Below are positions 46,407-57,601 of a DNA stretch of 64,000 bases, piece by piece. A program made the position numbers and the translations under genes. The DNA lies in contig CM064424.1 of the NCBI GenBank assembly GCA_032690845.1, positions 35,467,462-35,531,461 of the forward strand, in the 5' to 3' direction. The DNA comes from Eleusine coracana subsp. coracana (Eukaryota; Streptophyta; Magnoliopsida; Poales; Poaceae). Each line of letters begins with the position of its first letter. The stretch's first letter is position 1. The notes under the pieces were generated by a model. The model was not told where the DNA came from and searched no databases. It saw only the letters and a list, made by a program, of their open reading frames with translations.

Positions 46407-48556
46407 ATGTCGGGACCGGCGGGGAGTGTTCCCATATTCAATGGTGAGGACTATGCTTATTGGAAGTCTTGCATGCAAGCCTACCTTCAGTCCCTTAGCT
46501 AGAGATATGGACGGTCACTCACGAGTCCGATACGGATGCGAACCTACTTGAGCCTGACTACATTAAGTGTACTGCTAAGGCCAAGAATGTTTTGTTTGCT
46601 TCCATCTCTAAGGATGTTTTTGCTCAGCTAGATGCTAGTTCCTTAGCACATGGTATCTGGACTGAGATTCAGGGGCTCTATGAGGGAACTAGTGAAGTCA
46701 AAGAGAAAAGATACTATGTGCTGAAGAACAAGTATGATAACATCACTAGATTGCCACATGAGAGAGCTAACACTGTTCATTCTTGTTTTCATGTACTAGT
46801 GGAGGAGATCAATGCACTTGGGGATGATTTCAAGATGAAGCCCATGGAGGTGATAAGAAGATTCTTGAGGCTATTCAAGGACCCCAAGTATGATTCCATC
46901 ATCACCTTCATCTTGCAAGGTGACCTCAAGACCAAGACCATGAAGGTTGTACATGGCAAGATCACCGCCTTCAAGAGCTACCAATTGGGGTTGGATGATC
47001 CTCAACCATCCAATCTTGCTCTACCGGCTGACAAGCAAGAATCTAGCAAGAGCAAGAAGAACAAGAAGAAGGTGATCATTGATGAATTTGATGAAGAAGA
47101 TGATGATGAGGGTGACTTGACCGAAGACTAGGCTCTTCTCATGAAGAAGATGATGAACTTCAAGAACAAGTTTGCTTCCAAGTCAAGGGGCAAGTGCTTC
47201 AATTGTGGCTCAAAGAATCACTTTGTTCGAGAGTGCCCAAAGCCCAAGCAAGAAGCATTCAAGTCACAAGATTCAAGTGAAGAAGAAGAAGACCCCAAGG
47301 CCAAGCACAAGAAGAAGAGGTTCTTCAACAAGGACAAGAGCAAAGGCAAAGGGAAAGCTCAAGACTACAAGAAGAAGTCCTCTCGCAAGGCCCTTGTTGG
47401 AGAGTGGACAAGCGACAACTCAAGTGATGAGTCCTCTTCCTCAAGTGGTGAAGAAGTGGCCGGCCTAGCCATGATCAAGGCCACACCTACACGAGCTCTT
47501 CCTCCACCTCCCACGTGCCTCATGGCCACGAGCTAACGCAGGGAGAATGAGGATGAGAGCAGCAATGATGAGGAGCTTTCATGTGCCGAGCTTTGGAGTG
47601 TGCTTGAGCAAGCCCATGACATCACCGTCAAGAAATCCAAAATGTTGGATGTGGTAAGAAAAGAGTGTAAGTTGGCTAAGGACCATGTTGGTGAGCTTAA
47701 GAGTGAGATCAAGGACCTTGTCACATCTCATGAGGCCCTAAACAAGAGTTATGACAAATTCAAGAGTGATCATGTTGAGCTTCATGAGAAGTACAAGGCC
47801 CTCGAGATCACTTATGAGGCCATCAACATTGAGAACCTTGCCTCTCCCTCCTCTAATTCATCAAAGAGTGATGCTTCTACTATGTGTGATGAACTAACCA
47901 CCTCGGTCGAGGTTTCTTCTCTCGAGCCATTTGTTTTGAAGGAACTCCATAAGCTCAAGGAAGAAAGGAAGATGTTGATGGAAGGCATTGAGAGACTTAC
48001 AGCCACCCATAGGGAGATACTTGGGAAGAAGCAAGTATATGATGTCTCCAAGAATTCCTCTCTTGAGCCATTCATCTTGGAAGAATACCACAAGATCAAA
48101 GGAAGAGAGGAAGATGGTGATGGACAACTTTGAGAGGCTCACACGTGGTAAGCCATCCACAAGGAGATTCTTTGGAGGAACCTTGTGAACAATGTCTCCC
48201 ATCGGGGACTTGGCTCATATCCCGCCGCCATCGACATCATAGGGATGAGTGATTCCATCCCCGCACGGATCAAACCCCTTCCCGCCGACGACTACTATTG
48301 CGAGAGGTGTTGCAAGGATGGTGACACCACCAAGGATTGCCCTACAGTGAGAAGTTCCATTGTTTTACCTAATGCTAATTTGTTCCATGAGAACACACAT
48401 TTTAAGCTTTTTAGGAACAAGGATGGCAAGGTGAAAGCTAAGGCCTTAGGACCACCAAACAAGAAGAGAAAGGTCAAGAGCATATGGGTGCCTAAGTGCA
48501 TTATTGATCTTGAGAGATCGGCTATCTACAAGTAGGTGCCCAAGAACAAGACCTAG
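46407..48556 (+). pseudogene. Copia/Sirevirus-type gag of C2, broken
   Basis: ATG at 46407 (MSGPAGSVPIFNGEDYAYW). A frame change and stop follow near 46500; an open block spans 46592-47131 (Gag core, ending at a TAG where C1 still reads Leu); the knuckle CFNCGSKNHFVREC is at about 47199-47240 in the block ending 47536. A coiled-coil-like block runs 47600-48133, then a frame change, then 48185-48556 with the second Cys cluster CERCCKDGDTTKDC and the basic end NKKRKVKSIWVPK. Slightly better preserved than C1. Same role and family; pol is absent downstream. Confidence 0.85.
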
Positions 48557-49015
48557 ATGGTGGTGGTGGTGGACCAAGCGTCTTCGTGAAGATCATGTGA
48601 AGTCCACCACGAGTGACATGGACCTCAACGACCTATCTACTCATAAGGGAGGTAACCGTGTTTGTTCTTTGTAGTTGTAGTGTGTTTCACTTTCTCTTGC
48701 ATTGTATGGTAATTAGAACTCCTTTGTGACTAGTATGCTTTGCATCCATGCATGTGTAAATAACTAAAAGAAAAACACATAAAAATTAGTCAATGTCCAA
48801 CCCATCCAAGATAGCTATAAGCAAGATGGAGTGCTTGAGATGGCGGTTTGACTTCTCTCAAGGCAAGGGCATGGCTTATAGTGAGTAAGCTTCGGAGGGG
48901 TTCAAACATGACATTGTTAGGTTTCCTTTGTGTCTTGTTCTTTAACATTGCTTGCATTCACATGGCATGTTTACTTTCATTGCATATGTAAATTGCTTGT
49001 TGCATGCATCATATA
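48557..49015 (+). other. C2 spacer after gag
   Basis: Homologous to C1 17034-17450. No coding region beyond the gag stop. Confidence 0.6.
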
Positions 49016-49675
49016 TAGGGCTGGGCATAAAAACCGAGATCCAAAGACCGAAACCGAAAAAACCGAAACCGGAACCAAAAGAACCAAAATTTCGGGTATC
49101 GGGTAGTAGACCGGGTAGAACATCCAACTACCCAAAGTTTTTCCATTAACTTCGGATCTAATAGACGGGTACCTAAAGAACCGAAATTCGTCTATATGTA
49201 TAGTTAAATACATACACAAATAAATTAGTATTTGTGGCCTAATCACATATAAATATCAACCATTAGTGTGTAGTGTCATAGAGGTTAGTACTAGTGTCAA
49301 ATTCTCACTGCATGCGAAACAATGCATTGTGTGCCCGCACTTATACATTATTTAGTTTAAAAGTTTCTCTCTCATTTGACCTGCTTCATGAGAATACATG
49401 ACTTATATATTGTTTAGTTATAATATATTATTTAGTCTACTTGTAATAGTAAACATGGTTTATTAATTTAGTCTGCTTCATGAAGAATATTGTGTGTTGA
49501 TAAAAGTTTGGGTAGTTTGGTCATAACCGAAAACCGAACCGAAATTTAGATACCCAAACTTTTCGGATATCCAGAAAATAGTTGTTAGTTCAGATATCAA
49601 TTCTAAAGAACCGAAGTTTAAAAAAACCAAAAAAACCGAACCGAAACTTCGGGTAAAACCGAATGCCCAGCCCTA
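49016..49675. mobile_element. hAT-type MITE, 660 bp
   Basis: Terminal inverted repeat TAGGGCTGGGCAT...ATGCCCAGCCCTA with a perfect 8-bp target duplication ATCATATA (49008-49015 and 49676-49683). C1 has the unoccupied site 'gcatcatataagaaac' near 17450. The subterminal regions are rich in ACCGAA/AACCGAA repeats on both sides, as in other plant hAT MITEs. No transposase; it would need a hAT transposase in trans. Confidence 0.95.
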
Positions 49676-49857
49676 ATCATATAGGAAACATAAAGGAGGT
49701 TTGTCATACTTGGAGATATTTGTGCCTCATGCTCTATTTTGAGATTACATATCCATAAGTGTGACCAAAGGAAAGGATTGTGCTTCATGCCCATTGAGCA
49801 AGCTCTTATGAACTCTGAGGTTAAATCTACTCGTGTGGTTCATGGACTAAGGCTCAT

Positions 49858-50155
49858 ACATACCCCTTTTGGTTATTTTTTGCCTTGGTTCTTATTTGCT
49901 CAATTTTTCATTTGGCATTTGCGGAAAACTATGAGGCCATAGAATGCCACTATTTGAAAATGAGTGTTTGAGAGTTCCCTCTATATTCCAAGTGCGGTGT
50001 TTATTTACATACCCCTTTTGGTTATTTTTTGCCTTGGTTCTTATTTGCTCAATTTTTCATTTGGCATTTGCGGAAAACTATGAGGCCATAGAATGCCACT
50101 ATTTGAAAATGAGTGTTTGAGAGTTCCCTCTATATTCCAAGTGCGGTGTTTATTT
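49858..50155. repeat. Perfect 149-bp tandem duplication
   Basis: 49858-50006 and 50007-50155 are identical as far as I can read. C1 has a single copy (about 17636-17785), so the duplication happened in C2. Confidence 0.92.
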
Positions 50156-51310
50156 GTGTGTTTGGTGAGGGCACTTGGAAAATGGAGAAAGTCCTTGACT
50201 TAGCTTTTTATGGAAGTGACCATACGGACCGGTCATATGACCGTACAGTTCGGTCTGTGTAGCAATACATAGTACTTCGAGAAGAACGAAAATGGAGACC
50301 GGACAGAACAGTTCTAAAGACCAGACTGTCAGGTCTGCACCCTTTGTGGTTCACCAGATTTCTGATTTTTAGATATCCTGAAGTGACCGGACAGCCCGGT
50401 CTAGTGAGCGGACTGTCCGGTCAGTTTGCTTGATCGCGCGATGCGAGTCCTGATCTGAGCCGTTGATCTGTCCTTAATTGATCTTGGCTGTCCGTGTCGC
50501 CTTTGACCTAGGTCAAATCTCTTGGACGTATCCCTGTTCATCGTCCCGACGCCGAGTTCGTGTCCTCAACACCATTGCCGCCTCCTTCATCGTCGACCTC
50601 ACCGCACCGCCTTGCTCCCGCGCCAGGGCCGCCGCTTCGCCACCACCTCCACACGTTGCCGCACCAGTGCACCTCCAGAGCTGCCGCGTGCTACCACCTC
50701 ATCCCACTGGGTTGCCACCGCGTAGCATCACCGCAGCGCCGCCTCTGCTCTCCCACGCACGCAAGCCCTAGAGACTACACCTCCGGAGCTTGCCCTAGGA
50801 CAAGGTTTCCCACTCTCCATTGCCGGCAAGACCAAAAGTCCCATCTTTTTGGTGATCGGTGAGCGTTCCGCGGTGTTCGTTCCTTTCGGCGTGTTGGATT
50901 CTTCTCCCAGGGTATTGAGCCATCTCCCATTCATCGTTGTATGCCCTAATTTCGAGCAAGTTAGTTAATTGATGCAGCTAGATAAATTTCCCCCCTTTTA
51001 GTTGCATTAATTAATTAGTTGGCTCAACCTAGATGCAATTAATTCATTGATTATCTGTTAATTACAATTCTAGGGTTTGTCTCTTGTTTAGTCTGCAGTT
51101 AGATTAATTGCCTATTATTTGACTGCACACTAGATTACTCACATCAGCCACATATAGTCGATGATCACTGTTGATTACTTTGCTTAATTGTCTAGTGATC
51201 ATGTCCTTCATTCAGTGCTAGGCTTTCTATTTCGCATTCTTTCCTAGTGATGCTTTGCTTGTGGATGTATTAGGGTCTATGCTTATCCCATCTACACCTA
51301 TGTGAGTGCA
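50156..51310 (+). other. C2 non-coding region with CCGGAC palindromes and GC-rich segment before ORF2
   Basis: Three palindrome pairs with centres at 50226/50247, 50305/50327 and 50393/50414 (spacings 21, 22, 21). Then a GC-rich Ala/Pro/His-type stretch (50480-50860) and AT-rich sequence. It is the uninterrupted counterpart of the C1 region split by Athila. Confidence 0.75.
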
Positions 51311-52794
51311 ATGACAGCAGAGCAGTTAGCAGAGATGGCAGGGTCAGGACAGGACAAGGGAAAGGGGAAGATGCCTGAGAAGCCCAAGACCAAGAAGAGA
51401 CCGAGACTGGATCCGGAGTCAGAGAGAGCTCAGAGGCTGGCTCAGCACTTGGACGCCATGGAGTAGTCACGCAGGACACCTGGCTCACGTCTGAGTATCA
51501 GCCAGTCAGCTGCGGACCAGGGCTTGAGGAGGAGCACCAGGCAGAGGACTGCACCTCTAGCAGTCGGGATTGTGCCACCGTCGTGGCTACAGCGTACTCC
51601 AGTTTCCCGTCAGGGGAGATCGTCGAGAACTACGGATAGGGGATCCTCTAGGCAGCAGGAGGAGGAGGAGTCTAAGTAGGAGGAGTCAGAGGAGGGGACC
51701 TCAGAGTCTGAGTCTAAGGAGCTTGTTGAGGAGGAGACTGAGGAGATAGAGGAGGCTGAGCAGACTGTTCCCCAGAGGATAGCTCACCGGGAAGGAGACC
51801 CAATGTGCACCTGTGCGGTGTGCACTAGAAGGCTGCAGAGACTTGTTCAGACAGCCGAAGAGCTGGATATCCTCAAGGTTCCTTGCAAAGGACCTTAAGG
51901 TACTTTGGTTCGTGCCTTTCGAGCAGTGGATTCCAGTTCCCCAAGACCCCGCTGCTGGAGAGAGGTACTCGGCAGTTCTCTAGAGGAGGATAGGAGAGGG
52001 CTTGAGACGCTATGTGGCTTTGAGGACCAGAGACAGGGTACTTGTACCACAGCAGTACACCACCTACCAGGCCTTGAGGAGGGCCACAGGCATAGACATG
52101 GAGCAGTACTTCTTGTACCTGCCAGGACTAGCAGAGCTAGTCACTGCTCCACTTAAGTTCAGAGAGGACGTGGTCCTTGAGTTCTACGTGATGCTGTGGG
52201 TTGCCAGAGACCGCTCAGAGATCTGGTTTCTGTTCAGAGGGTAGCCACACCATGTCACTAGGGAGGACCTGATCTCCCACCTAGGACTCTTGGCTTCCGA
52301 CTTTCAGCTTTACAGGAGTGCCTACGGTACACTAGAGCCACCCCGCAGACCTCAGGGAGGGAAGGTGCCTTCAGATGACCTAGTGTCGATTGCTTTCCCA
52401 CCTCCGCACACTCCAGGTTTTGAGAGGCCCTGAGAGACTCAATACAGAGCCCAAGGTGGTGAGAGCGATAGTCACCAGGACTATCATACCCAGGTCTAGC
52501 TACAGAGAGGATTTCACACTCTTACACCAGTGGGCTATAGCGGCCATTCTGAGGAGGCAGACTTTCGACTTGGCGGACCTTCTCACTGGAGAGATGGAGC
52601 ATGTTATCTCTGAGAGGGTTGAAGGACGTCACTTGGTCTATAGTCCCTTTATCTGTTATATCTTGAGGAGGATGGGCCTAGTGACGGAGGAGCAATACGA
52701 GACTTTCCCTGAGGTGACCACCAGCTACGCACCTCGAGTCCCTAGGGAATCACAGTCTACCTTCAGCCAGCACATAGGAGTGGAGGAGCAGGAG
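51311..52794 (+). pseudogene. C2 ORF2, first part: putative plant transposon protein-like
   Basis: Start ATG at 51311 (MTAEQLAEMAGSGQDKGKGK). Same order as in C1: basic N-terminus, Ser/Glu-rich tract, CTCAVCTRRL, and the core YFLYLPGLAELVTAPLKF, DVVLEFYVMLWVARDR, DFTLLHQWAIAAILRR, HLVYSPFICYILRRMGLV (about 52002-52797 in two blocks). Stops at 51464, 51676 and 52242 and frame changes near 51890 and 52430 break it. Element E is inserted after 52794; the Gln-rich tail resumes at 56107. Confidence 0.65.
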
Positions 52795-53446
52795 TGATGA
52801 GCCCATGGCTCATCAAATAAGTTGTACCATAGACCCTAAAAATACATGCAAAGATTTAGTAAGGAAAGATGATAATTATTGGAAAAGATCCATTCAGTTT
52901 CCTCTCTTTCCTGTTTCTATGAATCAAAGCATGGATAGACAAAAAAATAGATTTTCATGTGACACTGTGCAACCTGGATGCAAGAAAATATTTATTGGTG
53001 GTCATCTGTTAGAGATGTCGAAGAAAAATATTCAGATTGGCTCTATGAATATCGAGATCAAGAAGCTATGTCCAACATAATGGGTGATCATGCGGATGGT
53101 TTTACTTAAGGCATTACTTAATCAAGAGGATTATGGTGAGCTGCCGGAATATTGTAATATGTATGCATGTACGTGAGCTGTCTTTGAGTCCATGTTTTAG
53201 CTTTGTGAGTGCCTACGTGCATAGAATAATTGGCCGAGTCAAAGTTTGTCACATTTTTGGTTGAGTCGGACCAAGACCTTATTCCATTGCACCATAGTTC
53301 TAAGCATTATTCCATTGCACCATAGTTCTAGCTGCTGGCTTCCTCTTAAACAAAAGTGTCCAGAGAACGATTTTATTATTTGTTGCTAAGTAGTACCATG
53401 AAAGATTGTGACACAATCTTCGGACACCGTCGCCGTGTCTTTATCA
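52795..53446 (+). repeat. 5' LTR of E (internally deleted)
   Basis: Starts with a palindrome: TGATGAGCC, three bases, GGCTCATCA. It lacks about 540 bp that the 3' LTR has (55402-55950) and carries an extra copy of 'attccattgcaccatag' at the junction (about 53281-53325). Otherwise above 95% identical to the 3' LTR by eye. It contains a copy of the last part of the E protein frame (52805-53080). Confidence 0.9.
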
Positions 53447-53498
53447 TTTGGTATCAGCTTAGCCGGGTTGCTCACGGTACTCTTCTAATATTTTTGCA

Positions 53499-53825
53499 AT
53501 GGATTACTATGATCTTGATGTATACGCTGAGTATGTACCGGCACTTTATTCAACAAGTTCTCGGTCTGAGTATTATGAGTGGGAGGATGCTATGGTGGAA
53601 TTTTACAGGATTGGCGAATTGCCATTAAGTGAGTTGGTAAATTTGGCAAACAAAACCATTTCTTTTGCTGTTACTTTGTGGTTGTGGAATTTGCGATGAG
53701 AACATGGTGATGATTATTGCACTTCATGGGTAGAGCTAAAGGAAGTATTACGGCATAAATATGATCCACCTATTGACAAGGCTAAATGTTTTGTTAGCTC
53801 CAAACAATATGATGCATTTTCAGTT
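53499..53825 (+). pseudogene. E gag remnant
   Basis: MDYYDLDVYAEYVPALY, YEWEDAMVEFYRIGELPLSE, a stop at 53697, then WVELKEVLRHKYDPPID, a typical Ty3 Gag phrase. It ends in a stop near 53830, where the reading changes to the protease frame. No zinc knuckle is visible. About 110 codons, much shorter than a full Gag. Confidence 0.65.
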
Positions 53826-55203
53826 GTCTAGTGGAAAGACCAAGTGTGTTGCTGCAAATATTAATTTTTCTGCTACAAATCTTGAAAAGGAATCAACTAG
53901 TGCTATGGTTCAACCTTCATCTCGTCCTAAAGCATTACAAAATGAATTTGTATGTGATATGGGAAGGAAAACTGATGCCACAAATGGTGACTCATATTTG
54001 TTCGCGAAATATGATGTTCATGATGGTGCTATTACTGGAAGTGGTGAAATTTCCTTTATGGAGCTGCCTCATGATGATAATGAGTCAAAAATTCTGGATG
54101 TTGTTACCGTTGGTCAAGGCTTCTCTTTGATGTCTCAGGAAGTAAATGCTGATGGTGCCATTGCTGATGTCAAGGGGCAACGTTGCAACATTTTCCAGTC
54201 CGAGTGTAAAATAAAAGAGAAGGTATGCAAATTAATTATCGATGGTGGTAGTTTCACTAATGCTATTAGTTCAGATTTGGTGCATGCATTATCTTTGTCT
54301 ACATGGCGGCTTCCTACACCTCGTTACATGCACTGGATGAATCAAAGTGGCACGCTGAAAATTACTCACCGGGCTAGAGTAAAATTTTCAGTGGGAAATT
54401 ATGTTGATTCAGTAGATTGTGACGTGGCACCAATTAGTGCATGTCATTTGTTACTTGGGAGACCATGGCAGTTCGATCTTGATACCACTCATAGTGGTCG
54501 TTCTAACAATTACACATTCATGCATAAAGGTGTTCATCATATTCTAAAGCCAATGAAGGAAACAGATATTATGACTGAGACGTTTGTTCCTATGAAAAAG
54601 AAAAGGTCTGCTGCAAAAACTATTTCAAAGTCGAGGACGCCTTTGCTTCAAGAGGGGGAGAATGATGTGGCAATAATGTGTCTAGAAATTCTTCCTCGTA
54701 CTTCTGTGAAAACTCCTAATGATCTGAAGAGTCCAACAATTAAAATTGGTTCTATTTGTATTAATTTCAGTGAGAAGAAAGATGGGGAAAAGATTGATGT
54801 GAGGGCCAATCTTGAACCAACACGATGCATGAATATAGCTACTGGTTTTCCGGGATTGCAAGAAGTTCCTCGAATTATATCAAAGCCGAGGACGGCTTTG
54901 TTTCAAGCGGGAGAGGATGATGAGCCCATGGCTCATCAAATAATTTGTACCATAGACCCTGAAAATACATGCAAAGATTCAGTAAGGAAAGATGATAATT
55001 ATAGGAAAAGATCCATTCAGTTTCCTCTCTTTCCTGTTTCTATGAATCAAAGCATGGATAGACAAAAAAATAGATTTTCATGTGACACTGTGCAACCTGG
55101 ATGCAAGAGAATATTTATTGGTGGTCATCTGTTAGAGATGTCGAAGAAAAATATTCAGATTGGCTCTATGAATATCAAGATCAAGAAGCTATGTCCAACA
55201 TAA
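53761..55203 (+). CDS. E protease-containing ORF (480 codons), running into the 3' LTR
   Basis: The first 20-25 residues overlap gag out of frame, so the true entry point is unclear (frameshift or splice). From FQLSSGKTKCVAANIN on, it is one open frame. The retropepsin domain has LIIDGGSF (Asp161), NYVDSVDCDVAPISACHLLL and GRPWQFDLDTTHSGRSN, very like element A. After it comes a Lys/Ser-rich region with two related phrases SKSRTPLLQEGE and SKPRTALFQAGE. The last 95 or so residues are encoded inside the 3' LTR. It would process a polyprotein; nothing in it can copy or integrate DNA. It is the longest intact retroelement frame in the window. Confidence 0.8.
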   Translation: MIHLLTRLNVLLAPNNMMHFQLSSGKTKCVAANINFSATNLEKESTSAMVQPSSRPKALQNEFVCDMGRKTDATNGDSYLFAKYDVHDGAITGSGEISFMELPHDDNESKILDVVTVGQGFSLMSQEVNADGAIADVKGQRCNIFQSECKIKEKVCKLIIDGGSFTNAISSDLVHALSLSTWRLPTPRYMHWMNQSGTLKITHRARVKFSVGNYVDSVDCDVAPISACHLLLGRPWQFDLDTTHSGRSNNYTFMHKGVHHILKPMKETDIMTETFVPMKKKRSAAKTISKSRTPLLQEGENDVAIMCLEILPRTSVKTPNDLKSPTIKIGSICINFSEKKDGEKIDVRANLEPTRCMNIATGFPGLQEVPRIISKPRTALFQAGEDDEPMAHQIICTIDPENTCKDSVRKDDNYRKRSIQFPLFPVSMNQSMDRQKNRFSCDTVQPGCKRIFIGGHLLEMSKKNIQIGSMNIKIKKLCPT

Positions 55204-56106
55204 TGGGTGATCATGCGGATGGTTTTACTTAAGGCATTACTTAATCAAGAGGATTATGGTGAGCTGCCGGAATATTGTAATATGTATGCATGTACGTGAG
55301 CTGTGTTTGAGTCCATGTTTTAGCTTTGTGAGTGCCTACGTGCATAGAATAATTGGCCGAGTCAAAGTTTGTCACATTTTTGGTTGAGTCGGACCAAGAC
55401 CTTTGTGTTGAGTCCGACTTGGATTTCTTGGGTGGCCTACGTGCCTTATACCCAGGGTCAGGTGGTTGTGTAGGGGATTAGTTTTTATCGTATTTTGGTT
55501 TTTCTCCATGTCAAGCGCTGCTCCAGCCAAGATGGCGATTGCATGTGCCATGGAGAATTGAAGCAATCCTTTGGATAGTTTGGAGTGCGTGATCAAGCTC
55601 TTGCAGCCTGGGCGCATCTTGGATTCTAGCTGGCATCCCATCCTTTTGATCGTGGCTTCTAGTGCTACGGGTGAAAGGAACATATCTAGGGTTTGATTAC
55701 AATATTGTAAGCAAATCCTCTATCATTTATATTTGCTACTACCCAGGTGATTTGTTAATCAAAGGAACTAACCTTCCTTGCTCGTTCTGTTCCTTTGGTG
55801 TGGCACTGGATTTTATTTGGCTGTGAGAATTATTACTACTATGGGGATCTATATTGCTACATGAGTTTGACCTTGCATGCAGACATATATATCTGGATAT
55901 TATCGTGAGATTCAACTACTAGTAAACAAGAGAACTTACGGCAGTATATTATTTTTGTTCTAAGCATTATTCCATTGCACCATAGTTCTAGCTGTTGGCT
56001 TCCTCTTAAACAAAAGTGTCTAGAGAATGATTTTATTATTTGTTGCTGAGTAGTACCATGAAAGATTGGGACACAATCTTCGGACACCGTCGCCGTGTCT
56101 TTATCA
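54918..56106 (+). repeat. 3' LTR of E
   Basis: TGATGAGCC...TTTATCA, 1189 bp. Contains the end of the E frame (to 55203), and sequence missing from the 5' LTR. Confidence 0.9.
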
Positions 56107-57050
56107 AGGAGTCATCGGTACTACACGAGCAGGCAGCTCAGCTAGAGACGTTGATTCCTGAGTTAGCTAGCACAGGAGCACCTCCCCAGCCGACAGGTTC
56201 ATAGTCTGAGGACACTATCACTATGACAGCACTTGCAGGACGGCTAGGAGAGTTTATTCAAAGTGTCTTAGAGGACAGACATTAGATGATGGAAGTCATC
56301 AAGAGCCAAGCAAAGATTCAGAGGCAGCAGTCTGCACTACTTACAGCCGTGATGACTCACATGACGGAGTTGACCCAGAGGCAGGCCGGTCAGCAGCCAG
56401 GACCTTCAGTGTTCCCTCAGTACAAGCAGCTATCGACTCAGCCTGGACCCTTCACAACTTCTATGACAGCTCAGTCCAGCGGACTATCACCTTCAGGGGT
56501 CTTACTGACAGGGGGAGCAGGATAGACTTTCTCTTCAGCACAGCTCTCCCCTGTGTTAGTTTTCTCTGTGTCTGCGTTGTTCCTCTCACCATCACACTCC
56601 TCTAGCTCGCAGATGGCCGGACACTCCAGCTCACAGCACGTACCGGTCAGTAGTCTATTCTCAGTCATCATGCACACTACTAGTGCAGACTCCTAGACCG
56701 CCCCAGAGACAGCTACAGCTTCAGCTCCACCTCTTACTGCCACTGTTACCACTCTTACTTCTTAGGCTGCAGAGGATCTTGTCCGTGGAGGCTTCTCTCA
56801 GCAGGACGTGGCAGACCTCTTACTACTCCAGACTTCAGCTCAGGAGACTGCCACGGTCACTCCAGCAGCATAGGACAGCGGGTCTGAGTCACCTGTAGAC
56901 CTTGGTTTCTTTGAGCAGCTGGATGATTAGGCGACACAGGCTCAGGGAGCACAGTAGGATCCACCTCAGGAGCAGCTCAGAGTAGAGCCTACAGAGGATG
57001 TCGCTACACCACTTCCTTCGACCACGAGCACTTAGATGTTCATCTTTTTC
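56107..57050 (+). pseudogene. C2 ORF2, C-terminal tail
   Basis: Continues the frame interrupted by E: LHEQAAQLETLIPELASTG, TALAGRLGEFIQSVLED, a Gln-rich helix QAKIQRQQSALLTAVMTHMT, then Ser/Thr/Pro-rich sequence with several stops (56204, 56284, 56523, 56695 and later). Low complexity, likely disordered. The corresponding C1 tail is cut at 44682. Confidence 0.55.
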
Positions 57051-57068
57051 ACTTTTTGGTGCTTGTTG

Positions 57069-57601
57069 CCAAAGGGGGAGAAGATACTAGGTCTAGGGGG
57101 AGTGGGAGTGTGATCTTGTTGTGATCGAGAGTAGCTTTTATCTAGGGGGAGCTACAAGGTTTTGGAAGATATTCGATGTTCGTGGATTGTGACGAGTCAT
57201 GGATTTCATTCGCTGGTGTTTGACTCATTTTGATCTCACTTGGTTTACTTCTTGTTCATATGCAGTGCTTGTATTTATTGATAATCTTGTATGCCTGTGT
57301 ATAATATCATGATGATGAGTGCTTGTTTTTAATTCCTATGCATTGCCATGCTAACTTGTTGCATCTCATCATTCATGCCCTGCATTGCCATGACATGCAT
57401 GCATGTTTTCATCTAGAGTATGCTCTTCACTCTTTTCCTTGTATCTCTAGATAATGCTTGATTGAGTAGGACCTTATGCGTTTCTCTCATATGTTGTTAT
57501 GGATCCTCTCAATCTTTGTGTAACTTGTTTAGTCCGGTTGTTTATTCATTAAAGTTTTCGATTAAGTAGTGGTTGTCATCAATCACCAAAAAGGGGGAGA
57601 T
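57069..57601 (+). other. Multiple polypurine tracts and spacer before LTR3
   Basis: AAAGGGGGAGAAG (57071), CTAGGGGGAGTGGGAG (57094), CTAGGGGGAGC (57142) and the terminal AAAAAGGGGGAGAT (57588-57601) next to the LTR. Repeated AGGGGGAG tracts upstream of the 3' LTR are a known Sirevirus hallmark. No gene in the remainder. Confidence 0.85.

Larger units (their letters stand above)
52795..56106 (+). mobile_element. E: small Ty3 element carrying only Gag remnant and protease
   Basis: 5' LTR 52795-53446 (652 bp), 3' LTR 54918-56106 (1189 bp), perfect target duplication AGGAG (52790-52794 and 56107-56111). C1 has the unoccupied site 'gtaggagtcact' near 44385. Primer-binding site TGGTATCAGCTTAG at 53449. 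Polypurine tract GCGGGAGAGGA before 54918. No RT, RNase H or integrase, so it is non-autonomous. Element A carries the same protease motifs, suggesting a helper of that broad type. Confidence 0.92.
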
